DNA of 6,338 nt, from assembly GCA_021790495.1 (NCBI GenBank), contig JAJYGZ010000115.1, positions 1-6,338 of the forward strand, in the 5' to 3' direction. Under the pieces are notes generated by a model, which saw only the letters and a program-made list of their open reading frames with translations, was not told the origin of the DNA and made no database searches. This document shows, piece by piece, positions 1 through 5,760 of the stretch (position 1 is its first letter; each line of letters opens with the position of its first letter). Source of the DNA: Actinomycetes bacterium (GTDB lineage: Bacteria > Actinomycetota > Acidimicrobiia > Acidimicrobiales > Acidimicrobiaceae). The translations under genes were made by a program, and so were the position numbers.

Positions 1-129
1 GACGTCCAATCCAGGTACCGCACGACGCCAGCCCGAGGCCGCGCAAACTCGCCGCAAAGACATCCTCGCACGTTGTTGCAGGTCAAAGCTACTCCCAAGA
101 TCACCTGGACGCAATGGAACCTTTGCGCG
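1..129. other. Window edge downstream of cynS, no supported gene
   Basis: This edge segment follows the stop codon of the cyanase gene. A plus-strand frame is open from base 3 to the TAA at 171-173, but it has no visible start and overlaps the end of cynS antisense. On the minus strand an ATG at 61-63 stays open to the edge for 21 codons, with only a weak GAGG-like signal overlapping it. Neither product resembles the usual cynS neighbours (carbonic anhydrase CynT, transporter CynX, or a cyanate ABC transporter). I cannot call a gene here. Confidence 0.4.
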
Positions 130-576
130 CTACTCCTTCCAATCGTATGGAAGGAATTTTCCGCTCATGGTAACCACTACGCGATCTCCAGCCGGATCTT
201 TCTTCTCTTCCACCGCGAGGGAAAAGTTAATCGCGCTCATGATGCCATCGCCAAATTTTTCATGAATCAACTCTTTGATGGCGGGCCCGTATACCTGGAT
301 TACCTCATAGAACCGATAGATGGTCGGATCGGTTGGAACCGCGTCTTTTGACGATCCGCGCATCGGCACTCTCGTCAGAGTTGGAATTACCGCTTCATCC
401 AGCCCGAGCAATTCAACGATGGTAACGGCCTCTGGTCTCGAGAGGGGATGCTGGCCCAACAGGGCTGCCACTGTCCACGCTGGCGGACGGGATATTGCCT
501 GGGCGAGAGACTCCCAGGAGATCTCTCGCCGAGCCTTCGCATCCACGATCATCTCAGTCAATTCTTCGCGCTTCAT
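130..576 (-). CDS. cynS: Cyanase (cyanate hydratase / cyanate lyase)
   Basis: Cyanase catalyses the bicarbonate-dependent breakdown of cyanate to ammonia and carbon dioxide in the cytoplasm, which detoxifies cyanate and can supply nitrogen. The 148-residue length is close to the usual 147-156. Residues 1-75 form the helix-turn-helix-like N-terminal domain, with the conserved VAALLGQ at 36-42. Residues 80-148 form the catalytic domain, with PTDPTIYRFYE at 81-91, VYGPAIKELIHEKFGDGI around 95-112 and SAINF at 114-118. The catalytic triad is present as R88, E91 and S114, matching R96, E99 and S122 of the E. coli enzyme. The ATG start has GAGG seven bases upstream (584-587 on the plus strand). It is divergent from the VOC gene. 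No cynR-like regulator or cynT carbonic anhydrase is seen in the window, so it appears to be a stand-alone cyanase. The family call is secure. Confidence 0.97.
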   Translation of the reverse strand: MKREELTEMIVDAKARREISWESLAQAISRPPAWTVAALLGQHPLSRPEAVTIVELLGLDEAVIPTLTRVPMRGSSKDAVPTDPTIYRFYEVIQVYGPAIKELIHEKFGDGIMSAINFSLAVEEKKDPAGDRVVVTMSGKFLPYDWKE

Positions 577-1170
577 TTACGATCCTCACTTCGCCGTCGC
601 TTCAATACACCCCCACCAAGTGCGATTTATTCAAGATAGCACCGAATCCATTTCGCTGACATAGCTCACCCAAGCCTGCGGCATGGATGCTAAGACCTAG
701 CGATATTGGGATCCGCGCTCCGCTAGGAATCGACGACCAAATCGACTTAGCGACCAACGTCGCGCTGAGAAAGCGCAGTGACTTACCAATACCCGTTTCG
801 GTGACACCAGCCGACGAGAATAGCGATCCGATGCGACCACGCCCTCCCCAATCCAGTCCTACGACGCCGCCTTGATCGCCTGGGCATCCCCCATGCGTGT
901 CCATGGCGAGTTTGCGCCGGAGGCGCCCACAAGAGCACTACCTTGTCGCACCATCGCCGATAAGGCTGGAGGGCTATCTTGCGCGGGCCGCAGCGGGCAA
1001 CGCGCTGGAATCCCGTCTTGACCCACCTGGCGCAATGGATTCACGATAACCTCCAGTCCAGCGGCAGCAGTTGACCAAGTGGTCAAAAGTGCCCACAAGG
1101 ACGGCCAAAACACTGACTGACGGGAGGAGCCGGGCTGCTGCGTCACTTCGACGCAACTCCGGAATGAAAA
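577..1170. other. 594-base divergent gap between cynS and the VOC gene
   Basis: Both flanking genes start at this gap, so it should hold their promoters. Open frames exist on the minus strand (602-904 and 859-1146) and on the plus strand (687-875). None has a convincing ribosome-binding site together with a recognisable protein, and their composition is glycine-, serine- or arginine-rich in the way of shadow frames. The one clear structure is the dyad at 1071-1086. I could not assign a good -35/-10 pair for cynS. Decayed coding sequence cannot be excluded by eye. Confidence 0.5.
1071..1086. promoter_or_regulatory. Operator-like perfect dyad upstream of the VOC gene
   Basis: TTGACCA and its exact reverse complement TGGTCAA are separated by AG, giving a 16-base inverted repeat centred about 92 bases before the VOC start codon. 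Seven-base half-sites with a short spacer are typical of sites bound by dimeric repressors such as the TetR, GntR or MarR families. The spacer is too short for an RNA hairpin, which favours a protein-binding site. The left half also reads as a -35 hexamer (TTGACC), but I see no matching -10 at the proper distance on the plus strand. No regulator gene lies nearby in the window. Confidence 0.4.
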
Positions 1171-1578
1171 ATGACAAATAGTCCGAGTATGAAAAACGGA
1201 TCGATTTTGCGGCCGGGCAACATCGTATTCGACACATTAGACCCGGCGAGACTATGCGACTTCTGGGCTGCGCTGACCGGCTACGTAAAACGGGAGCTGT
1301 TCGAACCCTACCTCGGCCTGCGTGACCCATCGGGCTTTGGCGCCAATCTAACATTCCAACGGATTTCCCAGGCCGAGGCCCTGGCCCCGCGAAGTCGCTG
1401 CCATCTTGACCTTTACGTTGACGACCCCCATCAAGCCGCCGCCCACGCTGAAACACTCGGCGCTCGAATCGTGCGGCGGGTCGATGAAGGCGACGTATAT
1501 TGGGTCGTGCTCTGCGATCCTGACGGAAATGAATTTTGCCTAGTGGCCGCGATCGGGCCGGACCGAACCGGGCGATAG
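1171..1578 (+). CDS. VOC family protein (glyoxalase/bleomycin-resistance-like domain)
   Basis: This is a single-domain, 135-residue cytoplasmic protein of the vicinal oxygen chelate superfamily, which includes glyoxalases, extradiol dioxygenases and antibiotic-binding proteins. The actual substrate is unknown. Two babab-like modules are visible. The first is residues 15-65, with GNIVFDTLDP at 16-25 and then a helix holding FWAALTG at 31-37. The second is residues 75-128, with CHLDLYVDD at 77-85, a helix at 86-97 (HQAAAHAETLGA) and the family-typical end VLCDPDGNEFCLV at 113-125. It most resembles the Glyoxalase_6 type common in actinobacteria. The start at 1171 has a weak GGA at 1161-1163. 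An in-frame ATG at 1189 would remove six residues and is a possible alternative. The gene is followed by an unknown protein on the same strand after 177 bases, and its stop codon is embedded in an inverted repeat. A metal-binding set cannot be assigned with confidence. Confidence 0.9.
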   Translation: MTNSPSMKNGSILRPGNIVFDTLDPARLCDFWAALTGYVKRELFEPYLGLRDPSGFGANLTFQRISQAEALAPRSRCHLDLYVDDPHQAAAHAETLGARIVRRVDEGDVYWVVLCDPDGNEFCLVAAIGPDRTGR

Positions 1579-1635
1579 CGTCGCAACAGCCGTATCTTGG
1601 TGGCGTCAGGAGCGGATCCGCTGCATCTATCGCCC
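1570..1635 (+). other. Long-range inverted repeat enclosing the VOC stop codon
   Basis: GGGCGATAG at 1570-1578 includes the TAG stop codon of the VOC gene and is the exact reverse complement of CTATCGCCC at 1627-1635, with 48 bases between. Inside lies a perfect 12-base palindrome, AGCGGATCCGCT, at 1611-1622. The right arm can instead pair locally with GGGCG at 1638-1642. The two pairings exclude each other, although the local one has only a two-base gap and is unlikely to form as a simple hairpin. No U-run follows, so a classic intrinsic terminator is not supported. It may act as a 3'-end or mRNA-stability structure. Confidence 0.35.
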
Positions 1636-1705
1636 TTGGGCGCACTTCGCGATCCGCCACTGCTTAGAACGCTTTGCACCGCAGCGCTCCGCGACAACCC
1701 AAGGG

Positions 1706-1746
1706 GCGTCACACCTCGACCGTAAGCTTATATAAACAAGAAGGGA
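1706..1746 (+). promoter_or_regulatory. Possible promoter and Shine-Dalgarno for the 1756 gene
   Basis: An AT-rich -10-like element, TATATAAA, lies at 1729-1736 in otherwise GC-rich DNA. The matching -35 position (about 1706-1711, GCGTCA) is poor. Transcription from here would begin a few bases before the AAGGGA Shine-Dalgarno sequence at 1741-1746, which sits nine bases before the ATG. This would give a very short leader and transcription of the gene independent of the upstream VOC gene. Confidence 0.4.
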
Positions 1747-1755
1747 AGAACAAAG

Positions 1756-2187
1756 ATGTCGCAGCGGCGCTTAGCGATTACTACAAGTCGGGGCTTGTTA
1801 GGAAACATCTATTTGGAGAATGGGACGATTAGCTATTCAAACCCGGTGGTACGCGACTTTGCTGCGGATATTCTCAAACATCTCCCCGGGGAAGCGTCCG
1901 CCGAGGAGCAATTCGAGAACCTTATCGGTTCGGACGGCTTTACCAACAGCGAAGAAATCACCGATGGCGTGGTTGTCAACAAGCTCGCGCCGCCGCTTCC
2001 GCGTCCAAACGACCCCGCACACCGAGACTTCAGCTTTCCCGGTCTCGAGGAGATCGAGGCCATGAAAGAGGAGATACTTGGGAACCAAGATCCCAAGTGG
2101 CGTGCCAAATACGGCGAGGCTTCGTGGGAAGCCGCCATGGCGCTTCTCGGAATCCAACCTTCAAACGTGCCAGCAGACCGAGCTTAG
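1756..2187 (+). CDS. Acidic hypothetical protein
   Basis: I do not recognise this 143-residue protein. The ATG has a good Shine-Dalgarno sequence (AAGGGA at 1741-1746), which supports real translation. Residues 5-30 look like a small beta-strand unit, with LAITTSRGLLGNIYLENGTI spanning two strands. Residues 31-58 look helical (VVRDFAADILKHL, then EEQFENLIG). Residues 78-95 form a proline-rich linker (APPLPRPNDP). Residues 96-135 form an acidic to amphipathic helical tail (LEEIEAMKEEILG, then WRAKYGEASWEAAMALLG). There is no signal peptide or membrane segment, so it is probably cytoplasmic. It follows the VOC gene on the same strand but appears to have its own promoter. A perfect 8-base inverted repeat lies within the coding sequence at 2076-2098. 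It is probably a genuine gene of unknown function. Confidence 0.75.
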   Translation: MSQRRLAITTSRGLLGNIYLENGTISYSNPVVRDFAADILKHLPGEASAEEQFENLIGSDGFTNSEEITDGVVVNKLAPPLPRPNDPAHRDFSFPGLEEIEAMKEEILGNQDPKWRAKYGEASWEAAMALLGIQPSNVPADRA

Positions 2188-2562
2188 CTATGGCTTTGGC
2201 CTCCGCCGATTGATTATCTCGGAGATTGATTTGCCGCGATCGGAGGAAGCGACCTCGGTGTCCGACTTCTGAGAGTAACCCGTGTTCGGTCTCCGGCGCG
2301 GCGAGTGTCTTGCACCACATCACCGGCTCGCCACGGTCGGTTTCAGACGATCCATTGAAGCACACGTTCGAGATGAAGCGCACTGGCGATAATCGCTGGT
2401 AATTATGACGTCGCCTCAGACGCGCCTTTGCGAGAAGACCGGGGCGCAATTCATGGCTCGGTCTTCTTCATTCCTGTGACGATCTATATTTCGTCTAAGT
2501 CTCGCTTCTGCGACCTAACGCCCTCGCGCAACTTGGCCATGGAGCAAAGCCTGGCTACGATT
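2188..2562. other. 375-base gap between converging genes
   Basis: This gap lies between the ends of two converging genes, so it needs terminators but no promoters. It holds the hairpin at 2433-2467 and a short 11-base palindrome (ATCTC-G-GAGAT) at 2216-2226. Frames at 2030-2449 (minus) and 2428-2622 (plus) overlap real genes and have no recognisable product, so I treat them as chance frames. Confidence 0.5.
2433..2467. terminator. Hairpin between converging genes, possible bidirectional terminator
   Basis: AGAAGACCG at 2433-2441 is the exact reverse complement of CGGTCTTCT at 2459-2467, with a 17-base loop. It lies between the end of the plus-strand gene at 2187 and the end of the minus-strand gene at 2563, where a shared terminator would be expected. 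The nine-base stem is perfect, but the loop is long and neither side has a clean U-run; the plus side continues TCATTCC. It could equally be a protein-binding dyad. Confidence 0.35.
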
Positions 2563-2862
2563 TCATTCGATCTCTCGGAACACCGAGTAGATGATTGTGC
2601 CCTCGACCAGCTCCATCGCTAACGCCGCTTCGGCATACCCGGGGTCTAAGAGCGTGCGCGCTTCGTGCTCCTCATAGGCAGCGAGGTCCTCGTATCTTAA
2701 GACGAGCCGGACTGAGTTCATCGGGCCGGAGAGGCCCTGAAGAACCGTTGGAACTGCGTAGCCGTGATCGTTGGCGTACTTGCGGTAGCGATCTGTCCCT
2801 TCTGCGAAGGCAACGAGACTCCCCTGGGCAACACGTCCGTCAACGTGGATCTCGACGGTCAT
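2563..2862 (-). CDS. Small NIPSNAP-like / dimeric alpha-beta-barrel protein
   Basis: This encodes 99 residues with a ferredoxin-like strand and helix pattern. Strand 1 is at residues 2-7 (TVEIHV). A helix with EGTDRYRKYANDHG spans 21-34, and a strand with PTVLQGLSG spans 38-46. SVRLVLRYEDLAAYEEHE at 50-67 gives a strand followed by a helix. LDPGYAEAALAMELVEGTI spans 72-90, and IIYSVFREI at 90-98 is the final strand. This resembles NIPSNAP and related dimeric alpha-beta-barrel proteins, whose roles range from monooxygenase-like to unknown. The frame opens further upstream, to an ATG at 2940, but a strong GGAGGAG lies just before the ATG at 2862, so the longer start would add 26 spurious residues. 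It lies downstream of the acyl-CoA ligase on the same strand, 397 bases away. A role beside the ligase is only a guess. Confidence 0.8.
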   Translation of the reverse strand: MTVEIHVDGRVAQGSLVAFAEGTDRYRKYANDHGYAVPTVLQGLSGPMNSVRLVLRYEDLAAYEEHEARTLLDPGYAEAALAMELVEGTIIYSVFREIE

Positions 2863-2871
2863 GGCTCCTCC
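2863..2871 (-). promoter_or_regulatory. Strong Shine-Dalgarno that fixes the start at 2862
   Basis: The minus strand reads GGAGGAGCC directly before the ATG at 2862-2860, a near-perfect anti-16S match with a four- to six-base spacing. The alternative upstream in-frame ATG at 2940 has no comparable signal. This decides the start of the alpha-beta-barrel gene. Confidence 0.75.
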
Positions 2872-3259
2872 AAGCACTGAGCTAGGCTGAACAGAATCGC
2901 CCAAACTTATCATTCCTCTGGTTGGCCCGCAAGGGCGCACGGATGCTGCGGCTTCGCCGCACCGCCAAGGGTCGATCGCTGATTATTCCGCCTTTCCTCG
3001 CCAGCGAGAACTACCGCACGCCTGCGCTTGGCCACCCAAGCGCGAGTCTTCCTCGATCGATTTTGTGTTCAGGGAGCGATTCTCTTCTATCCAGTCCTCG
3101 TGAATCTCCGCCCCAAGGGCGCCGATGCGCTTAGAGGAGCGCATTCAGCAGGCCCGGAGTGCGAGATTTCGAACCCCTCGACCTGATCCGGATGCCAAGT
3201 CGCCCCTTCCACGTTTGGGGTTCATGGTGGCCCAAGGGGAGGGCGGCGGCGTTGCCGCC
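2863..3259. other. Gap of about 400 bases between ligase and alpha-beta-barrel gene
   Basis: No gene is supported. Two adjacent small hairpins occur on the plus-strand reading: GCCC-GCAA-GGGC at 2925-2936, which has a GNRA-type tetraloop, and TGCGGC-TTC-GCCGCA at 2947-2961. They could be the leader or 3' structure of a transcript, but no conserved RNA family is recognised. Frames at 2922-3134, 3125-3337, 3145-3327 and 3159-3380 are arginine- and proline-rich and overlap or abut the ligase end, which is typical of chance frames in GC-rich DNA. Confidence 0.45.
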
Positions 3260-3260
3260 C
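3241..3260 (-). terminator. GC-rich hairpin at the ligase stop codon
   Basis: GGGCGGC at 3241-3247 pairs with GCCGCCC at 3254-3260 around a six-base loop, and the last base of the ligase stop codon falls within the stem. The placement directly at the gene end suggests a 3'-end or terminator structure for the ligase mRNA. There is no U-run after the stem on the minus strand, so termination might need Rho or other factors. Such U-poor hairpins are often reported in high-GC actinobacteria, which makes the call plausible but not firm. Confidence 0.35.
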
Positions 3261-4843
3261 TACTTCCCAGCCTTTTGCACCGGCGTCGTGATGGTGCTAG
3301 CCAATATGGCCTTCTGGATCTTTCCAACCGGCGTTAGAGGCAGCTCCTCGACAAAAACGTACTCTCTGGGCACCTTGTAATCAGCTAGCCGTTCCCTGCA
3401 GAACTCGTCGAGCTCCGCGACAGTGGGCAGCTCTGATCCCCTCGGCACCAGGTAGTAGCGTCCAACTTCTCCGAGAACCTCATCCGCCACTCCGATTCCA
3501 GCGGCCATCGCCACCTTTGGATGCGAAGTGAGGAGGTTCTCCACCTCTACCGGGTAGACGTTGTAGCCGCCCTGGATGAACATCTCCTTCTTGCGGCCTT
3601 TGAGAGTGACGTGTCCGTCTTCGGAGATGCTCACCATGTCGCCGGTAGAGAGCCACCCGTCGGCCGATATCGCCTTGGCCGTCTCGGAAGGGTCGTCCCA
3701 GTATCCGGCCACCACGCATTGGCCGCGCACCTGCAGCTCGCCCTCTTGGTTGCTTGCGAGCACTCCACTCGCTCCAAATACCCGTAGCGCGAAGTCGCCT
3801 ATCGCCGTGCCAAGGGACGAGGAGACCTGTTCAAGCGAGTCATCGAGGGGCGAAATTATGCAGGCACCAGAGGTCTCGGACAGCCCGTAAAAATTGCAGA
3901 GCGTGGCGGCGGGGAAGGAGCGCGCTATCTCCTCGCATAGCCGCGGCTCCACGTTCGCTCCACCAGCAACGATGTATCTCAGCATCGAAGTATCGAGCGA
4001 CGCGAAAGTGGGATCCGCCATGATAAGGACATACATCGTGGGAACGCCCAAGAAAAACGTCAGGCCCCCTGATCGAATCAGCTCGATGGTGGCCTTGGGC
4101 GAGAAGGCCTCCATCAATGCTGCAGAACTGCGCGCCAGAAGCGATACCACCAGAGTGCACGTCACGCCACCGACATGGTTGAAGGGCATGTGCCCGGCCA
4201 AGCGGTCGTTCTGATTCAGCCTGAAGTGGTCGACCTGAGCTTGGGCCGACGCGATAATCGAACCATGCGTGATGGTCGCACCTTTGGGCCTGCCAGTGGT
4301 ACCCGAGGTGAAAAGTATTATCGCGGGAGTTTCGGCATCGACCGCTGAGCGATATCGCTCAAGTGCTGCAGCGTCTGCTTCGCCAGCCAAGAGATCAAGG
4401 TAGCCGGGCAATCCCGAAGGCGGATCGAAATAGAAGACCTCCCTCAGCTCCGGGAGCTCTTGGATCAGCTCGCCGTAGAGCTCGGCGAGATCAAACCCCT
4501 GGTTAGCAGCTGGCGTCAAGACCGCAGTCGCACCGGAATGCGAGAGCATGTAAGAGAGTTCGCTGCGGCGGTAGCGGACATTGAGGGTCACCAGAATCAT
4601 GCCCACCTGGGTCACTCCCAGAAAGAACTCAACCCATTCGCGACGGTTCGGTCCCGCTATGGCGATCCGGTCTCCGGGGCGATATCCCCGGACGAGCAGT
4701 GACGCTAAGACCAGATCGGCTCGCTGTTTGATCTCCGCAAAGCTTATTTCGGCCGCGTCTTGGACCAGAAAAGTTGAGGTCCCGGATTCCGCCGCTGCGG
4801 AACTGAGGACCTCCCCGAGGGTGTGATGAGCGGATGCGCGCAT
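3260..4843 (-). CDS. Acyl-CoA ligase / AMP-dependent synthetase (FadD-like, ANL superfamily)
   Basis: This 527-residue cytoplasmic enzyme is predicted to activate a carboxylic acid with ATP to an acyl-adenylate and then transfer it to coenzyme A. The length fits the family. The large N-terminal domain holds the phosphate-binding loop FTSGTTGRPKG at 178-188, the VPTMYV region at 267-272, the substrate/AMP motif NFYGLSETSG at 317-326 and the ribose-binding aspartate D402 in STGDM. The hinge is GRKKEMF at 416-422, with E420 where many relatives have Asp. The C-terminal domain holds GGYNVYPVEVE at 425-435 and the catalytic lysine K508 in PLTPVGKIQK. All catalytic elements are intact, so it should be active. 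The substrate (fatty, aromatic or other acid) cannot be read from sequence, so no gene symbol is given. The ATG at 4843 is the first start after an in-frame TGA upstream and has no Shine-Dalgarno sequence. A promoter-like site abuts it, suggesting a leaderless mRNA. Confidence 0.96.
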   Translation of the reverse strand: MRASAHHTLGEVLSSAAAESGTSTFLVQDAAEISFAEIKQRADLVLASLLVRGYRPGDRIAIAGPNRREWVEFFLGVTQVGMILVTLNVRYRRSELSYMLSHSGATAVLTPAANQGFDLAELYGELIQELPELREVFYFDPPSGLPGYLDLLAGEADAAALERYRSAVDAETPAIILFTSGTTGRPKGATITHGSIIASAQAQVDHFRLNQNDRLAGHMPFNHVGGVTCTLVVSLLARSSAALMEAFSPKATIELIRSGGLTFFLGVPTMYVLIMADPTFASLDTSMLRYIVAGGANVEPRLCEEIARSFPAATLCNFYGLSETSGACIISPLDDSLEQVSSSLGTAIGDFALRVFGASGVLASNQEGELQVRGQCVVAGYWDDPSETAKAISADGWLSTGDMVSISEDGHVTLKGRKKEMFIQGGYNVYPVEVENLLTSHPKVAMAAGIGVADEVLGEVGRYYLVPRGSELPTVAELDEFCRERLADYKVPREYVFVEELPLTPVGKIQKAILASTITTPVQKAGK

Positions 4844-4848
4844 GCCAG

Positions 4849-4878
4849 ACCATACCGCTGTCGATAGGGGAATGTCAA
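4849..4878 (-). promoter_or_regulatory. Predicted leaderless promoter of the acyl-CoA ligase
   Basis: On the minus strand a perfect -35 TTGACA (4873-4878 on the plus strand) is followed after 18 bases by TATGGT (4849-4854), a four-of-six match to the -10 consensus. Only five bases (CTGGC) separate the -10 from the ATG at 4843, so transcription would begin at about the start codon. This agrees with the lack of a Shine-Dalgarno sequence before that ATG. Leaderless mRNAs are common in actinobacteria. The TTGACA is clear; the -10 is the weaker part. Confidence 0.5.
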
Positions 4879-4901
4879 AGTCTTGGCGCCCCGGATGTCA
4901 A
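4872..4901 (-). repeat. Direct repeat TTGACAT, two copies 23 bases apart
   Basis: TTGACAT occurs at 4895-4901 and again at 4872-4878, read on the minus strand upstream of the ligase. The proximal copy serves as the predicted -35 element. The distal copy has no -10 at a suitable distance, because 17 bases downstream is the second repeat itself. The pair may be coincidence, a tandem regulator site, or a duplicated promoter element. Confidence 0.35.
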
Positions 4902-5730
4902 TGCAGTACCAAGCGCGTGAATCCGCGCTCGTCGTTGGCTGGCTAATTTCGCCAGCATCAGGAGTTTATTTTTGACCCGCTGCGTCCTGGCGCTCTCATG
5001 CTGGCATTGTTGTTTGCACTCATCCCGTTATCGCGAGGCACCGTCCGCTTTGGCTCACTCGCATCTTTGCGACCAGTTCGCACTCCCGAGGCGATCTGTC
5101 GAGGAGCTGACCCAGGTTCGCTCCGCCGCCATCCGACGGGCGGCCAGGAGCTTGCCGGTCGGTAGGACCTGAAGAAGGGCCAAGCACTTCGTCACATGTC
5201 TCAGGGCGAGCAACTATGCCTTTTGCCGAGGGCGAGTGGTGAGCCGAGATATTCATCACCGGCACATCGTCCCGCGGAGGTCGGCGTCGCTCAACTTCCA
5301 GCAGGTGCGGCCGAAAACCGGCGAAGGGCACGGGCGGCAGTCACGATTCCGCGAGGATAAAGTGATCGGCCGTTCGATTCCCAGGCTTTGCTCGAGGACT
5401 TGATAGCGCAGCTCAGGGGGTTCGAATGGCACATCTTTGTACTCGGCTTTGTCGAGGAGCGCAGCCGAAGCGATGCGCCCCGTGAGCTCGGCCGCCCAGT
5501 TGCATGCCTGGCCGAGATCGACAAGGCGACCTTGGCTAGGGGGATTCGAGCCATGCCGCGCGGCGTATTAGCAGACTGTTCCGAAACTCGATCCAGGCCT
5601 TCGGCCGGAGTCCGCGGGGATTTCCAAGCGCAGGCCTTGGCATCACGGCCGCACACCGGATAGCCAGATAGATAGCAGCCGGGCCGAAAAGGTCCCCGGC
5701 GTTAGATTGGAACTCCGCCATCCTCAACTG
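4902..5730. other. Gene-poor gap, possible gene remnants on either strand
   Basis: No gene is convincingly supported. A minus-strand frame is open between stops from 5567 down to 5256. Its middle reads like real protein (DLGQACNWAAELTGRIASA, then PELRYQVLEQSLGIERPI), but it has no start codon before the part that looks coding. A GTG-started minus frame at 5020-5331 continues in another phase. The plus-strand frame at 5388-5663 is exactly in register antisense to the first, starts with TTG, lacks a good ribosome-binding site, and is followed 67 bases later by a terminator-like hairpin. Third-position composition does not separate the strands. A frameshifted pseudogene is possible; no family was recognised. 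Confidence 0.35.
4938..4956. repeat. Small inverted repeat upstream of the ligase
   Basis: GCTGGC at 4938-4943 and GCCAGC at 4951-4956 are exact reverse complements separated by the AT-rich TAATTTC. It lies about 95-115 bases before the ligase start, where a transcription factor could bind. A T-rich tract follows on the plus strand only after about 11 bases, too far for a good terminator, and no plus-strand gene ends here. Confidence 0.3.
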
Positions 5731-5760
5731 GAGGGCATTTTGAGCCGAAAACCCTCTTTT
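5731..5760 (+). terminator. Terminator-like hairpin before the sensor gene
   Basis: GAGGG at 5731-5735 pairs with CCCTC at 5752-5756. After a two-base bulge, TTTT can pair with AAAA inside the stem, leaving a six-base loop (GAGCCG). Four Ts follow at 5757-5760, giving the layout of an intrinsic terminator for plus-strand transcription. It would insulate the sensor gene from upstream readthrough. The only candidate upstream gene is the doubtful plus frame ending at 5663. The hairpin overlaps the -35 of the promoter predicted for the sensor gene, so both calls need caution. Confidence 0.4.

Noticed and set aside
629..647. ATTC-N11-GAAT dyad upstream of cynS, considered as a LysR-type (CynR-like) box
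   Set aside because: The spacing does not give the T-N11-A pattern, the half-sites are only four bases, and no LysR gene is present.
602..904. 100-codon minus-strand frame upstream of cynS
   Set aside because: Glycine/serine-rich, with no family recognised and no convincing ribosome-binding site; its end lies only 25 bases before cynS, in the region expected to hold its promoter.
974..1660. 228-codon minus-strand open frame opposite the VOC gene
   Set aside because: It is an arginine-rich shadow of the VOC coding sequence, with no recognisable domain; the plus-strand VOC protein explains the region.
2076..2098. Perfect 8-base inverted repeat inside the hypothetical gene
   Set aside because: It lies within a coding sequence well before the stop, with no U-run; most likely a chance result of the codons used.
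2863..2940. 26-residue N-terminal extension of the alpha-beta-barrel protein (ATG at 2940)
   Set aside because: The strong GGAGGAG lies directly before the internal ATG at 2862, and the extension does not fit the fold.
3155..3200. tRNA T-arm-like GGTTCGAAATC on the minus strand, possible tRNA or attachment site
   Set aside because: The stem bases around the TTCGAAA loop do not pair properly, position 61 is not C, and no D-arm, anticodon arm or acceptor stem is present.
4998..5165. 55-codon plus-strand frame with a hydrophobic N-terminus (MLALLFALIPL)
   Set aside because: No Shine-Dalgarno sequence, no recognisable product, and an arginine- and proline-rich rest typical of a chance frame.
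5363..5390. Second tRNA-like GTTCGATTCCC on the plus strand
   Set aside because: The flanking bases form only a partial T-stem and there is no tRNA body upstream.
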